Assembly: GCF_001613425.1 (NCBI RefSeq)
Contig: NZ_BDCI01000010.1
Span: 1 to 64,000 of the forward strand
Length of the DNA stretch: 64,000 bases
DNA from: Nocardia vulneris
Lineage (GTDB): Bacteria > Actinomycetota > Actinomycetes > Mycobacteriales > Mycobacteriaceae
Direction: 5' to 3'
Shown: one piece after another, positions 36,872 through 46,068 of the stretch
Position numbering within the stretch: the stretch's first letter is position 1
Layout: each line of letters begins with the position of its first letter
The notes under the pieces: model-generated
What the model was told of the DNA's origin: nothing
The model's database searches: none
Seen by the model: only the letters and a program-made list of their open reading frames with translations
Position numbers and translations under genes: made by a program

Positions 36872-39800
36872 GGGTGCCTCTTCGATGGTTGCGCGCCGAC
36901 CGGGACCGCGGGCGGCGGGAGGAAACGGGTCCGAATCAGGTAGTCGACGCCGGCCCGCACCGCGGACAGCGAATCCGGTTGCGGTAGGGCGGCATCCGCC
37001 AGGGCGGCGCGAGTATTCGTGCGGCTGTAGCGGACGGCGGCACCCGGCCGTGCCAGATGTGCGGCGTGTGCGCGGGCGATGGTCAGGGCGTGATCGCCCT
37101 GCGCCGAAGCCTGATCCGCCAGTGCGGTCAAACGGTTGTGCCAGTCTGTCGCGGGGACGGTGGCGATCGGATAGCCGGATTCGCGCAGCACCGCGACGAT
37201 CGCCGCGAAGGGCAGCGGCTGCTCGCTGGTCAGATGGAATGTCCGACCGGTGGGCCGGTGCGTCACCAAATGGGCGATGGCAGCGGCCGCCCAATCCACC
37301 GGGACCACGTCTACCGTGCCCGTCCGGTACAGCTCGTCGGGCACCGCCTCGAGCACGACCATCGCGCGCAGCAGACTCCAGAAGGCGTCGTCCGGGCCGG
37401 ACGCGCCGGACCCGGAGTGTCCGCCGATCCGGCCCGGCCGGGTCACCGTCACCGGCACACCGCGCGCGGCGGCGGCATACAGCAGCCCCTCCGCCACCCA
37501 CTTGCTCGCGACATAGCCGTTGGGCGGCAACGACGTCGCGGTCACCCGGCGGTCCTCGCTCAGCACCGCCGGATTTCCGTCCACCGCGAAGGCGGTGTCG
37601 ACGGAGGAGACGAAATGCACCGAGGTGGCGGTGCCGGTGCAGGCCAGCCGCAGAATGCGTGCGGTCCCTTCGACATTCGCCGGACGCAGCCTGGCGTAGG
37701 GCTCGAAGTGATGGACACGAGCGCCGTTGTGCACGATGGTGTCCACGGTGTCGGCCAGCTCCCGGTAGCGCGCGGGGGACAGGCCGAGCAGCGGCTCGGC
37801 GAGATCGCCTGCGAGCGGGACGATCCGGGATTCGCGCCGGGCAGATCCCGGGCGCGACAGATCTGCCGGGCGCGGTGCCTCCGCCCGGTCGCGAAGTCCG
37901 TAGCGCGCGAGGGTGTCCCGGAGCCGGGTCGTCGCGGCGGCGTCGTCCTGCGCTCGGACGAGGCAGTACACCCGCAGGTCGGTGTGTTCCAGCAGCGCTG
38001 CGAGCAGGAACGCACCGAGGAACCCGGTCGCACCGGTGAGCAGTGCGACCCGAGGCGGTGTCGACGCCTCGCCGATCGCGACGAGGTCGTCGACCAGGTG
38101 CACGTCCTCTTCTAGATCGGCGGTGCTCCAGGGCAATTCATCGGCTGATCGGCCCGACTCGAGCCGCTCGGCCAATCCGGCGACGGTCGGTGTGTCGAAC
38201 ATGGTGCGCAGATCCCAGCGCACACCGAAGGCGGCCCGCACCCCGTTGAGCACCCGGGCCGCGCGCAGCGAATGCCCACCGCGCGCGAAGAAGTCGTCCT
38301 CGATGCCGATCGAATCGAGCTCCAGCGCCTCGGCGAACAACCGCACCAGCGTCTGCTCCGCGGGCGTGCGGGCGGGCCGTTCGGCGGCAGCGGCGGCCGG
38401 CGGTGCGGGCAGCGCCGCCCGGTCCAGCTTGCCGTTGGCGGTGTGCGGCAGGCGCGGCAGCTCGAGATATATCGACGGCACCATGTAGTCGGGCAGCCGT
38501 GCCGCGAGGTACAGCCGCAGCGTGCGCGGGTCCGGCAGCGCCGCGCCCGCCGTGGGCACCACATAGGCGACGAGCACCTCCGCGTGTACCCGCACCGCCG
38601 CGCCGCCGACGCCGGGGTGGGCGGCCACTGCGGCTTCGACCTCGCCGACCTCGATTCGATAGCCGCGCAACGACATCTGGGTATCGCCGCGTCCGAGGTA
38701 AGCCAAGCCCCCGCTGGGCTGCCGGCGCACCAGATCGCCGGTGCGATAAAGCCGCCCGCCCTTCGGCTCGAACGGGTCCGCGACGAATCTCGCGGCGGTC
38801 GTGCCGGATTCGCCGAGATAGCCCTGCCCGACAGGTAGGCCGCCGACATACAGTTCGCCCACCACCCCGGGCGGTACCGGCCGCAGCATCGGATCGAGCA
38901 CGTGACACCGCCCGTTGCTGACCGGCCCGCCGATGGACGGCGCGGCGTGCGCGGCGATCGTGGTCCAGCTGGCGTCGACGGTGCACTCGGTCGGTCCGTA
39001 GAGGTTGTAGACCGAGATCTCCGGCTCGGCGCGCAATTCGGACCACAGGGCCGCGTCGGTCGCCTCGCCGCCGAGCGCGAGCACTGCGGGCCGGTGCGGC
39101 CCGGTGAGCAGTCCCGCCGCGAGCAGCTCGCGCGCGAAAGTCGGTGTGATATCGAGGAAGTCGATGCGTTGCGCGCGGATGTAGCGGACCAGCGCGTCGG
39201 GGTCGCGCCGCAGCTCGTCATCGATGACGTGCAGTTCGTGGCCCGCCAGCAGCCAGAGCAGGCCCTCCCACGCGGTATCGAAGGTCATCGACGCGGTGAG
39301 CGCCGCCCGCATCCGCCTGCCACCGCACGCCGCCACCGCGGGCTCGATCAGGTGCTCGCGATGGTGGTGGTAGAGGTTGCGGACGGATCGGTGCGAGAGC
39401 ACCGTGGCCTTGGGTGTGCCCGTGGTGCCGGAGGTGTGGATCACCCACGCCGGATGATCGGGATGCAGGAGCGGCGTGACCTTCTCCGCGGTGGCCGCAG
39501 CGAGGTCGTCGACCAGCACCGCTCGATCGGCGAGTGTGGCGGGGAGCAGGGAAGTCAGTGCGGTCGTGGTGAGTATCGCGCCGAGTTCGGTTCGGCCGCA
39601 AAGCCCGTCGAGCAGCAGGGCGGTGCGGGCGGCGGGTTGTCCCGGGTCCACTGGGACATAGACCGCGCCGCAGGCCAGTACCGCGAAGACCGCGGCGATC
39701 GCCTCGCCGGTGCGCGGGAGCAGCACCGCCACGGCGCTGCCGGGACGCGTCCCCGCCGCCGTCAGCGCGGCCTGCAATCGATCTGCCCGCGTGGCGAGTT

Positions 39801-41271
39801 CGCCGTAGGACAGGGTTTCCCGGCGTCCGTCGCCACCGGTGGCGACGATCGCCGTCGCCGTTGTCGACCGCAGGGTCTGCGCTGCCAGCACTTCGTGCAC
39901 CAGGTGCTCCGGCCAACGGCGCTCGGGCCCAAAGCTGTCGGCGTGCAGTGCTGCACGTTCGCCCGGCAGGAACAGATCGATCGCGGCGAGCGGGCGGTCG
40001 GGCGCGGTCAGCACGCGACGCAGGAACGTGGTGAATCGTCGCAGATGAGTAGCGAGTTCGGCCGCGGTGTAGGAGCCCGGATGACCGTCGAGGTACAGCG
40101 TGGGCGGGTGGCCGTCGCCGCGGTCGTAGAGGTTGAACACCAGATCGTCGATCATCCCGGCGGTGACGTTGTGCACCGTGCTCGCGCACGCGCCGAAGCG
40201 CAGGTCGTAGTCGAACAGCATGATGTTGACCGAGGGCCCGTACATGCTGCGATCGGTGCCGACCAGGCCCAGGTCGCGACGCACCTGCTCGCTCCGATAC
40301 CGCTGGTGGCGCCGGCCGCGGATCAGGTCGCGGGCGACCCGGCCGGTGAGCGTGGTCAGCGTGGGTTCGCCCGCGAATTCGGTCCACAGCGCGACGCCGT
40401 TGAGCGTCATACACGGCACCCGTAGCGCGGGAGTACCGGTGCGCAGCATGACCGGCAGCGCGAGGCATACCTCGGCCGCTCCGGTCATCCGGTGGACGTA
40501 GGCGGCGATGGCCGTGGTGAGCACGTCGGTCCAGTTCGCGCGGGCGGTCTCGGCGACCCGGCGCAACAGCGCGACCGTCTCCTCGTCCAGCGCGGTGAAC
40601 TCCCGCAGTGTCCGGCCCGCGCTGCTCGGCGCGTGCGGTGTGGCCCCGGACAGCGTCACCGGGGCCGGGCGGTCGCCGAGATAGTCGAGCCAGTACGCCC
40701 GGTCGCGCTCGATCTCCGGTGATTCGGCATACGCCGCGTCCGCCGCGATCACCGCGTCCCAGGATCCGAAAGCATAGGGCGGCGTGGGCGTTCCGGCGAG
40801 CCGCGCAGTGTACAGTTCCGCGACGCGGCGCGCGATCAACGCCATGCCGTAGCCGTCGAGCAGGATGTGGTGCACGCGGTGATACCAGAGGGTGCGGTGC
40901 GGCCCGAGCCGGAAGATGATGTGCGCGAACAACTCGTCGCCGGTGAGGTCGCGCGGCTCGGCCACGTCGCGGTCCATCAGCGCGCGGGCGGCCGCCAGCG
41001 GGTCCGGCGCGTCCGAGACGTCCACCACCTGCACCGCCTGATCCGGTGTGTGCTCGAGTTGACGCGGGCCGTCGGCCACGAAGCGAGTCCGCAGTACTTC
41101 GGTCTCGGCTACCGCGGCGCGGATGGCGGCCACCAGTGCGTCCAGCGCTAGCGGGCCGGAAATGTCCACGTACTCGGCGATATTGAACGCCGACGACGCC
41201 GGGTCCAGCTGTTGGCCGAGCCAGACGCCGAGCTGGGCGGCGGTGAGCGGCCGCCCTTGCGGCGAGCTCAC
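36865..41271 (-). CDS. Single-module NRPS (C-A-T-R) of isonitrile lipopeptide synthesis, ScoA/Nrp-like
   Basis: 1468 residues from a GTG at 41271 that overlaps the ACP stop. Condensation domain (about 7-430) with HHILLDG at 134-140. Adenylation domain (about 450-950) with [35 protein letters not shown] and NGKLDRAAL. Thiolation domain with S1001 in GGHSL. Terminal reductase from 1075 ([14 protein letters not shown], catalytic YVASK near 1255). In characterised clusters the enzyme acylates both amines of lysine with isonitrile fatty acids and releases the product by reduction to the alcohol. This one-module form matches Streptomyces ScoA more than the two-module mycobacterial Nrp. Confidence 0.93.
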   Translation of the reverse strand: MSSPQGRPLTAAQLGVWLGQQLDPASSAFNIAEYVDISGPLALDALVAAIRAAVAETEVLRTRFVADGPRQLEHTPDQAVQVVDVSDAPDPLAAARALMDRDVAEPRDLTGDELFAHIIFRLGPHRTLWYHRVHHILLDGYGMALIARRVAELYTARLAGTPTPPYAFGSWDAVIAADAAYAESPEIERDRAYWLDYLGDRPAPVTLSGATPHAPSSAGRTLREFTALDEETVALLRRVAETARANWTDVLTTAIAAYVHRMTGAAEVCLALPVMLRTGTPALRVPCMTLNGVALWTEFAGEPTLTTLTGRVARDLIRGRRHQRYRSEQVRRDLGLVGTDRSMYGPSVNIMLFDYDLRFGACASTVHNVTAGMIDDLVFNLYDRGDGHPPTLYLDGHPGSYTAAELATHLRRFTTFLRRVLTAPDRPLAAIDLFLPGERAALHADSFGPERRWPEHLVHEVLAAQTLRSTTATAIVATGGDGRRETLSYGELATRADRLQAALTAAGTRPGSAVAVLLPRTGEAIAAVFAVLACGAVYVPVDPGQPAARTALLLDGLCGRTELGAILTTTALTSLLPATLADRAVLVDDLAAATAEKVTPLLHPDHPAWVIHTSGTTGTPKATVLSHRSVRNLYHHHREHLIEPAVAACGGRRMRAALTASMTFDTAWEGLLWLLAGHELHVIDDELRRDPDALVRYIRAQRIDFLDITPTFARELLAAGLLTGPHRPAVLALGGEATDAALWSELRAEPEISVYNLYGPTECTVDASWTTIAAHAAPSIGGPVSNGRCHVLDPMLRPVPPGVVGELYVGGLPVGQGYLGESGTTAARFVADPFEPKGGRLYRTGDLVRRQPSGGLAYLGRGDTQMSLRGYRIEVGEVEAAVAAHPGVGGAAVRVHAEVLVAYVVPTAGAALPDPRTLRLYLAARLPDYMVPSIYLELPRLPHTANGKLDRAALPAPPAAAAAERPARTPAEQTLVRLFAEALELDSIGIEDDFFARGGHSLRAARVLNGVRAAFGVRWDLRTMFDTPTVAGLAERLESGRSADELPWSTADLEEDVHLVDDLVAIGEASTPPRVALLTGATGFLGAFLLAALLEHTDLRVYCLVRAQDDAAATTRLRDTLARYGLRDRAEAPRPADLSRPGSARRESRIVPLAGDLAEPLLGLSPARYRELADTVDTIVHNGARVHHFEPYARLRPANVEGTARILRLACTGTATSVHFVSSVDTAFAVDGNPAVLSEDRRVTATSLPPNGYVASKWVAEGLLYAAAARGVPVTVTRPGRIGGHSGSGASGPDDAFWSLLRAMVVLEAVPDELYRTGTVDVVPVDWAAAAIAHLVTHRPTGRTFHLTSEQPLPFAAIVAVLRESGYPIATVPATDWHNRLTALADQASAQGDHALTIARAHAAHLARPGAAVRYSRTNTRAALADAALPQPDSLSAVRAGVDYLIRTRFLPPPAVPVGAQPSKRHPC

Positions 41272-41504
41272 CGCATCGGCCGCGGTGCGAGCAACGGCCA
41301 CCACGCGCCGAGGGTGGGGTGCTCGGCCAGATCGACGAATGCCGGTGCGGCGCCGCGCTTCTTCCACCGTTCGATGAGTCCCATCAGCCGTACGGAGTCC
41401 AGCCCGGCGGCGAACAAATCCTCGGTGTCGGTGAGCTCGTCCGGTTCGAGATAGAGCACGTCGGCGATGTCCGCACGCACCGCGGCGTAGGTCAGTGGTT
41501 CCAT
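41268..41504 (-). CDS. Acyl carrier protein of the isonitrile pathway (ScoB/Rv0100-like)
   Basis: 78 residues. The phosphopantetheine site is [10 protein letters not shown]. Preceding helix residues ([16 protein letters not shown]) are as in carrier proteins. Length equals M. tuberculosis Rv0100. It carries the fatty acyl chain while the oxygenase and thioesterase-like enzyme build the isonitrile. Its ATG directly follows the ligase stop and its own stop overlaps the NRPS start, so all three are coupled. Confidence 0.92.
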   Translation of the reverse strand: MEPLTYAAVRADIADVLYLEPDELTDTEDLFAAGLDSVRLMGLIERWKKRGAAPAFVDLAEHPTLGAWWPLLAPRPMR

Positions 41505-43043
41505 TCAATTCACCTGTCTGTCCCGCTCGGCCCAGAACCGATCGCGCAGCTGCCAGCGCATGATCTTGCCGCTGGGATTGCGGGGCACGGCGGGGATCAT
41601 TTCGAAGCGGGTCGGAATCTTGAACCACGCCAGGTGTTCCCGGCAGAACGTCATCAGCTCACGCACCCGTACCTCGGTGCCGGGCCGGCACGCGACGAAC
41701 GCGTGCACCGATTCGCCGAACACGTCGTCGGGCACGCCGATCACCGCCGAGTCCGCCACGGCCGGATGTCGGGCGAGGACGTTCTCGATCTCGGCGGGAT
41801 AGATGTTCTCACCACCCACGATGATCATGTCCTTCAACCGATCTCGGATATAGAGGTAGCCGTCGGCGTCGACATATCCGGCGTCGCCGGTGTGGATCCA
41901 GCCGTCGATCAACGTCTGGCTCGTGGCCTCGGGCAGTTGCCAATAGCCGAGCATGGCGGCGGGGGAGCGCAGGCAGATCTCGCCGACTTCCCCGGGCGGT
42001 CGCGCGGTCCCGGCGGCATCGATGATCCGCACGGACACACCGGGATACGGCCGTCCCGCGGCGGCCAGCCGGGGATTGCCCGGCACATGATCCCGCGGCG
42101 GCAGGCAGATCGCGGTGTTCCCGGTTTCGGTCAGGCCGTAGATCTGTGCGAACTCGGCGTCGAAGAGCTCGAGCGCCTCGCGCAACAGGGTCTCGGAAAT
42201 CGGTGATCCCCCATAGACCACCTTGCGCACCGACTCGACCGCCGCCGGGCTGATCGCGGGCTCGGACATGATCAGCCGCAGCATCGACGGGACGACACAC
42301 ATGGTGGTGATCCCGGTCTGCGCGATCAGTGCCAGCGCGGTGCCGCTGTCGAACCGCGGCATCGCGACATTGGTGACGCCCGCCGCGAAACCCTGCATGG
42401 CCCACCAGATTCCGCCGACGTGGAAGCCCGGAATGCCGATCAGGCTGCGGTCGCCCGCGCGGAAGTCGATCCAGTCCAGCCCCGCGTCGGCCAGCGCGTC
42501 GGCGATGGCGAAGAAGCTGCGCTGCGCCAGCACAACGCCTTTGGGCAGGCCGGTGGTGCCGCTGGTATAGAGCTGGATCACCGCATCGTCGCGGCCGCCG
42601 ACCGCGGCGCCCGGTGCCGGCTCGGCGGGACCGGCCAGCCAGCTCGCGAACTCGTCGCCACCCAGGTCGACGATGTGGGCGTGCGGCGCGGCGGCCCGCG
42701 CGATCTCCGCGGTGTCGGCGTCGACCAGCACCACCGTGCTGCCCGAGTCGCCGATGATGTGCTCGACCTCCGGCGCGGTCAACCGGAAATTGATCGGGAC
42801 CAGCACCGCCGCGAGTCGCGCGCAGGCGAAGAACAGCGCGTAGTAGTCGACGGATTCCTTACCCAGGTAGGCCACCCTGTCGTCCGCGCCGATGCCGGCG
42901 GTACTCAGCGCGCGGGCGAGCCGGATGCTGTCGGCGCGCAGCTGTGCATAGTCGAGTTCTCTTCCAGCACAGGAGATCGCGACCGTTTCGGGGCGGTGCG
43001 CCGCGTGTTCTTCGAGAATCGACGTCACCGTGCGGACACTCAT
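41505..43043 (-). CDS. Fatty acyl-ACP ligase of the isonitrile pathway (ScoC/FadD10-like)
   Basis: 512 residues. Adenylate-forming motifs: [50 protein letters not shown] and the Lys-containing NPSGKIMRW. In the pathway it activates a fatty acid (medium-chain, often unsaturated) as the adenylate and loads it onto the small ACP encoded next. Family placement beside FadD10 (Rv0099) rests on gene order more than on residues. Its ATG overlaps the thioesterase-like stop (ATGA). Confidence 0.9.
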   Translation of the reverse strand: MSVRTVTSILEEHAAHRPETVAISCAGRELDYAQLRADSIRLARALSTAGIGADDRVAYLGKESVDYYALFFACARLAAVLVPINFRLTAPEVEHIIGDSGSTVVLVDADTAEIARAAAPHAHIVDLGGDEFASWLAGPAEPAPGAAVGGRDDAVIQLYTSGTTGLPKGVVLAQRSFFAIADALADAGLDWIDFRAGDRSLIGIPGFHVGGIWWAMQGFAAGVTNVAMPRFDSGTALALIAQTGITTMCVVPSMLRLIMSEPAISPAAVESVRKVVYGGSPISETLLREALELFDAEFAQIYGLTETGNTAICLPPRDHVPGNPRLAAAGRPYPGVSVRIIDAAGTARPPGEVGEICLRSPAAMLGYWQLPEATSQTLIDGWIHTGDAGYVDADGYLYIRDRLKDMIIVGGENIYPAEIENVLARHPAVADSAVIGVPDDVFGESVHAFVACRPGTEVRVRELMTFCREHLAWFKIPTRFEMIPAVPRNPSGKIMRWQLRDRFWAERDRQVN

Positions 43044-43573
43044 CGCGCGGCTCCCAGTGCACGGGCCGCGTCGACGACCGCCAACCGGACGACGCCCGCA
43101 CAGTGGCCGCCGTGGTCGTCCCAGCAGCGGAACGAGGTGTCCAACGCGGTGAACGGCGCGCCGTCGAGCGAGCTCGTGCGCTCCCGGCTGTCGTCGAGGG
43201 TGAACTCACCGGAGAAGCGGCGTGGGTCGATCGGCCTGCGGAAATCGCTGTGGAAGCGGGTGATCAGAATGTCCGGCAGCTGGCGGCGCCAGAAATCGTC
43301 CATCGTCCACCCGGCGAAAACGCCGAGCTGCTCGCGCACCATGACCGCGATGGTCTGATAGAGCATCTGGTTGTAGCAGATGTTCACCTCGACCGAGTTG
43401 AGGTGGCCGGTCGCGTCGATATAGCAGGATTCGGGGATCTCGAAAGTGCCGGTGGCGGTGACCTTCTCGCCCGACCGGACCTCGAGCGCACGCAGATAAC
43501 GGCAGTGCGGCTTGTAACAGTGCAGGACCTGCGCCAGCAGCAACGGATCGTCCGGGAACACCCGATCGGTCAT
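43040..43573 (-). CDS. FcoT-like hot-dog thioesterase of the isonitrile pathway (ScoD/Rv0098-like)
   Basis: 177 residues. The sequence follows Rv0098/FcoT closely: CRYLRALEV, then ESCYIDATGHLNSVEVNICYN, which holds the conserved Tyr and Asn, and DFWRRQLPDIL and FRRPIDPRRFSGEF. ScoD-type members do not simply hydrolyse; in characterised systems they add glycine to an alpha,beta-unsaturated acyl-ACP and release the carboxymethylamino acid that becomes the isonitrile. It is coupled on both sides by 4-bp ATGA overlaps. Confidence 0.9.
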   Translation of the reverse strand: MTDRVFPDDPLLLAQVLHCYKPHCRYLRALEVRSGEKVTATGTFEIPESCYIDATGHLNSVEVNICYNQMLYQTIAVMVREQLGVFAGWTMDDFWRRQLPDILITRFHSDFRRPIDPRRFSGEFTLDDSRERTSSLDGAPFTALDTSFRCWDDHGGHCAGVVRLAVVDAARALGAAR

Positions 43574-44436
43574 GCCGGCACACCCGGTTCGTCGTCGTAC
43601 ACCGTGACCCGATGCGAGACCGCGGGCTCGGCGGTGGCGTTGTGCAGTGCCCGGTGCACCATGGCGCGGTTGTCCCAGATCAGCAGATCACCCCGCTCGA
43701 AGGTCTGCAGCCGGATCGCCGGATGCGTGCCGGTCTCGTCGAGTTGGCCGGTGACGCTGAGTAATTCGCGCAGCAGGTCGGGGCGGTCGGTCCCGTCCCG
43801 GTCGGTGATCGAGGTCGTGAAGCCCTCGCTGATGTAGAGCACCGGCTCCCCGGTGTGGGGGTGCGGATGCACGGTGGGCAGGTGCACCGGCGGTGTTTTG
43901 GCCTCGATTTCGGCGAGCACCTCGGAAATGGGCCGATAGACATCGCTCGGCCGGATCTTGAAGTAGCGGGCGACGCTGTGGGTGGCGACCGTGCCCGTGA
44001 GCGCGCGCTGCAACTCGGGGCTGAGCCCGCGATAGGCGGCTACCAGATCGAGAAAGTAGGTGCCCCGGCTGTGCTGGGGCACCACCTGGGGCAGGATGAA
44101 GGTCAGGTCGAACGGGCGGGGCATGAACCCGTAGTCCGAATGCCAGAACTTCCCGGTCTTGGGCACGCCGACGCGCTGCGGACCGGTACCGACATTGGAC
44201 GATACGAATACCTCGGGCACCTCGGGGTGGTGGTAGATCGGCTCGTAGTACCGCACCGGTTCGCCGAAACCGCGTGCCAGCGCGAGGAATTGGTGCGGGT
44301 CGAGGTTGTCGATGCCCTTGAGCACGGCGATGCGCTCGCGGTACACCGCCCGCTTGACCGCACGGATGTCTTCCTGCGATGCGGGATCGAAGTCCTCGAT
44401 CACCACACCGAAATCTCCCTGCGGGCTGATCCGCAT
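43570..44436 (-). CDS. Non-heme Fe(II)/2-oxoglutarate oxygenase forming the isonitrile (ScoE/Rv0097-like)
   Basis: 288 residues from the ATG at 44436, the start that aligns with ScoE; in-frame ATG 44451 and GTG 44457 are alternatives. TauD fold with facial triad H99-x-D101 (KFWHSDYGFM) and H261 (DNRAMVHRAL); R276 (SHRVTVYDD) fits the oxoglutarate salt bridge. The segments YYEPIYHHPEV and YFKIRPSDVYRPISEV match remembered ScoE. The enzyme oxidatively decarboxylates an N-carboxymethyl beta-amino acid to the isonitrile. It is the first gene of an eight-gene coupled operon. Confidence 0.92.
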   Translation of the reverse strand: MRISPQGDFGVVIEDFDPASQEDIRAVKRAVYRERIAVLKGIDNLDPHQFLALARGFGEPVRYYEPIYHHPEVPEVFVSSNVGTGPQRVGVPKTGKFWHSDYGFMPRPFDLTFILPQVVPQHSRGTYFLDLVAAYRGLSPELQRALTGTVATHSVARYFKIRPSDVYRPISEVLAEIEAKTPPVHLPTVHPHPHTGEPVLYISEGFTTSITDRDGTDRPDLLRELLSVTGQLDETGTHPAIRLQTFERGDLLIWDNRAMVHRALHNATAEPAVSHRVTVYDDEPGVPA

Positions 44437-44747
44437 GGCTGTTCGCTGCATGACCACTTAGTCGGCCCACTACAGCCGGTAGTTCCCGGCAATTTCGACC
44501 GATTCGTCCCATCGTGTGCGGTTGCTGTGACCTGGCCGACACTCGCTGAGCAACGGTTGCGCGGCCCGCCCGGCTGCCGCTAGCGTCCTTCCGCGGTGGG
44601 CGGCCACCGCTCGCACGGCGAACCGACAGCTCTCGGTTGAATCGCCAATATTGCTTCTCTGCAACATCTTTCGATTACACGGGCGCGCCTCGGCTGCGCC
44701 GGATCCGCCGTCGGTGTGCACCGACGCGAGACGATGAGGGGACTCCC
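44437..44747. promoter_or_regulatory. Divergent promoter region of the isonitrile operon
   Basis: 311 bp with no convincing gene between the oxygenase start and a divergent secreted protein. It must contain the promoter of the whole isonitrile/ABC operon. AT-rich dips occur at 44489-44505 and 44634-44680. I could not assign -35/-10 boxes or a SigC-type site with confidence. Short G+C-rich inverted segments are present but unremarkable. Confidence 0.45.
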
Positions 44748-45425
44748 ATGGGTAGAACGACATTCGCCGCGGTGGCTGTCTGTGTGGTTGCCACACTGGC
44801 CGGTTCGGCCGCCACCGCGCACGCACAGGCCGAGCCGACCGAAATGCACTACACGGCAAGCGCGGTCGACAAATCGGTGGTGCTCACCACTGATATCGGC
44901 GCGCTGCGCGCGGTCGACGGCCACTTCGAGGTGCGCGATCCGGCCGGCCGTCTGGTGGTTTCGATGCCGCTCAGCTATCAAAGCGACAATAAAGTATGGC
45001 CGATCACAGCGCGGATCGACGGGCGCACCGCCACCCTCACTCCCGGTACCGACCCCGCGACCGCCCGGCCCGCTCCGGCCGAACTGCGGGATATCGCCAT
45101 CGACCCGCAGTCCACCGACTTCAACACCGCGGTGATGAACTTCGCCACGGTCGCGGGCCTCGGCGTCGCGCTCGGCACGCTGATCGGCACGACCATCGGC
45201 GCCGCCCTCGGCTGTGTCGCGGGCGGTGCGCTGGTCGGTGCCGCAGCCGCGGTGCCGACGATCGGCGTGCTCGCGGTGCCCGGATTCCTCGGTGGTTGCC
45301 TGGTGACCGGTGCCGCCGCCGCCCCGATCGGCGCGATCATCGGCACCATCGTGCTGGGCGTCCCGGCCGCGGTGATCGGCGGCCTGCTCTTCGCGGGAGC
45401 GCTCGGCAAGCAAGCCGCGAGCTGA
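44748..45425 (+). CDS. Secreted protein with glycine-rich hydrophobic C-terminus, Nocardia-type
   Basis: 225 residues from the ATG at 44748. The signal peptide (FAAVAVCVVATLAGSAATA) is cleaved after AHA/AQA. The mature N-terminal half (MHYTASAVDKSVVLTTDIG, LRDIAIDPQSTDFNTAVMN) is a small beta domain. The rest (about 120 residues) is Gly/Ala-rich and hydrophobic, with three or more segments that could insert in a membrane (LGVALGTLIGTTIGAALG, PIGAIIGTIVLGVPAA). Many paralogues of this kind occur in Nocardia genomes; function unknown. It is divergent from the isonitrile operon. Confidence 0.75.
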   Translation: MGRTTFAAVAVCVVATLAGSAATAHAQAEPTEMHYTASAVDKSVVLTTDIGALRAVDGHFEVRDPAGRLVVSMPLSYQSDNKVWPITARIDGRTATLTPGTDPATARPAPAELRDIAIDPQSTDFNTAVMNFATVAGLGVALGTLIGTTIGAALGCVAGGALVGAAAAVPTIGVLAVPGFLGGCLVTGAAAAPIGAIIGTIVLGVPAAVIGGLLFAGALGKQAAS

Positions 45426-45615
45426 CGAGCGCTGTGCAGTTCGAAAGCCGCTGTGTCGCTGTGTTGCCTGAAGTGCGCCGGGTTGTACGAGGGTATGCGC
45501 TGTTCGAAGGGTGCCGCGTTGTCGAAAGGCTGCTGTGCTGTACAGGCCCGAGACGCCGTGCTTCACTTGGTAGACAGGTCCGTCCCGCCACCGAGACGGG
45601 CCGAGGAGTCGTCCA

Positions 45616-46044
45616 ATGTCCAGCAACGACGATGCGCGGTACGCCGCTGTTCCGCCGGACAGGTCGGCCGAAGTCGCTGACCTGCTTCGTTTTTCGGTGT
45701 TCCGCCCACGGCACGATATCGCGATGATGATGGTGTACGGCCAGATAGATCTCTGGACCGCGCCGAGCTTCCGCGATCAGCTGAGCCGGGTCATCGGTGC
45801 CCGATCCGCGGTGATCGTCATAGATCTCTCGCCGGTCACCTTTCTGTCCGCCGCCGGCCTGCGTGTGCTGTTCGACGCCCAGACGCATCTCGAAAAGACT
45901 TGTCGGCGAATGGTTTTGATCACCAAGACGCGGTGCGTCGATCGTCCGATCGAGGTAACCGGCTTGGCGCCCAGCTTCCGCCGGATGCGGTCGCTGGACG
46001 CCGTGCTGGCCGATCGTGGTGTGGGATACGAAGAGTCGGCCTAG
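45616..46044 (+). CDS. STAS-domain anti-sigma factor antagonist-like protein
   Basis: 142 residues from the ATG behind GAGGAG. The STAS fold spans about 25-125 (MMMVYGQIDLWTAPSFRDQL, VIVIDLSPVTFLSAAGLRVL). In SpoIIAA-type antagonists the segment is DSSG with the second Ser phosphorylated. Here it is S78-A79-A80-G81, so the phosphosite Ser is replaced by Ala. It may bind an anti-sigma factor without kinase control, or sense another partner. No anti-sigma kinase is adjacent. Confidence 0.85.
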   Translation: MSSNDDARYAAVPPDRSAEVADLLRFSVFRPRHDIAMMMVYGQIDLWTAPSFRDQLSRVIGARSAVIVIDLSPVTFLSAAGLRVLFDAQTHLEKTCRRMVLITKTRCVDRPIEVTGLAPSFRRMRSLDAVLADRGVGYEESA

Positions 46045-46068
46045 TTTTTCGATCCCTGGTATTCGACC

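Noticed and set aside
41268..41628. Longer N-terminus for the NRPS (to 41628)
   Set aside because: The extra 119 residues overlap the ACP gene in another frame and look random. The GTG at 41271 overlaps the ACP stop as in the rest of the operon.
44437..44747. SigC-type promoter upstream of the isonitrile operon
   Set aside because: I looked for the mycobacterial SigC-like -35/-10 pattern on the coding strand and found no convincing pair. The regulatory link therefore rests on gene context only.
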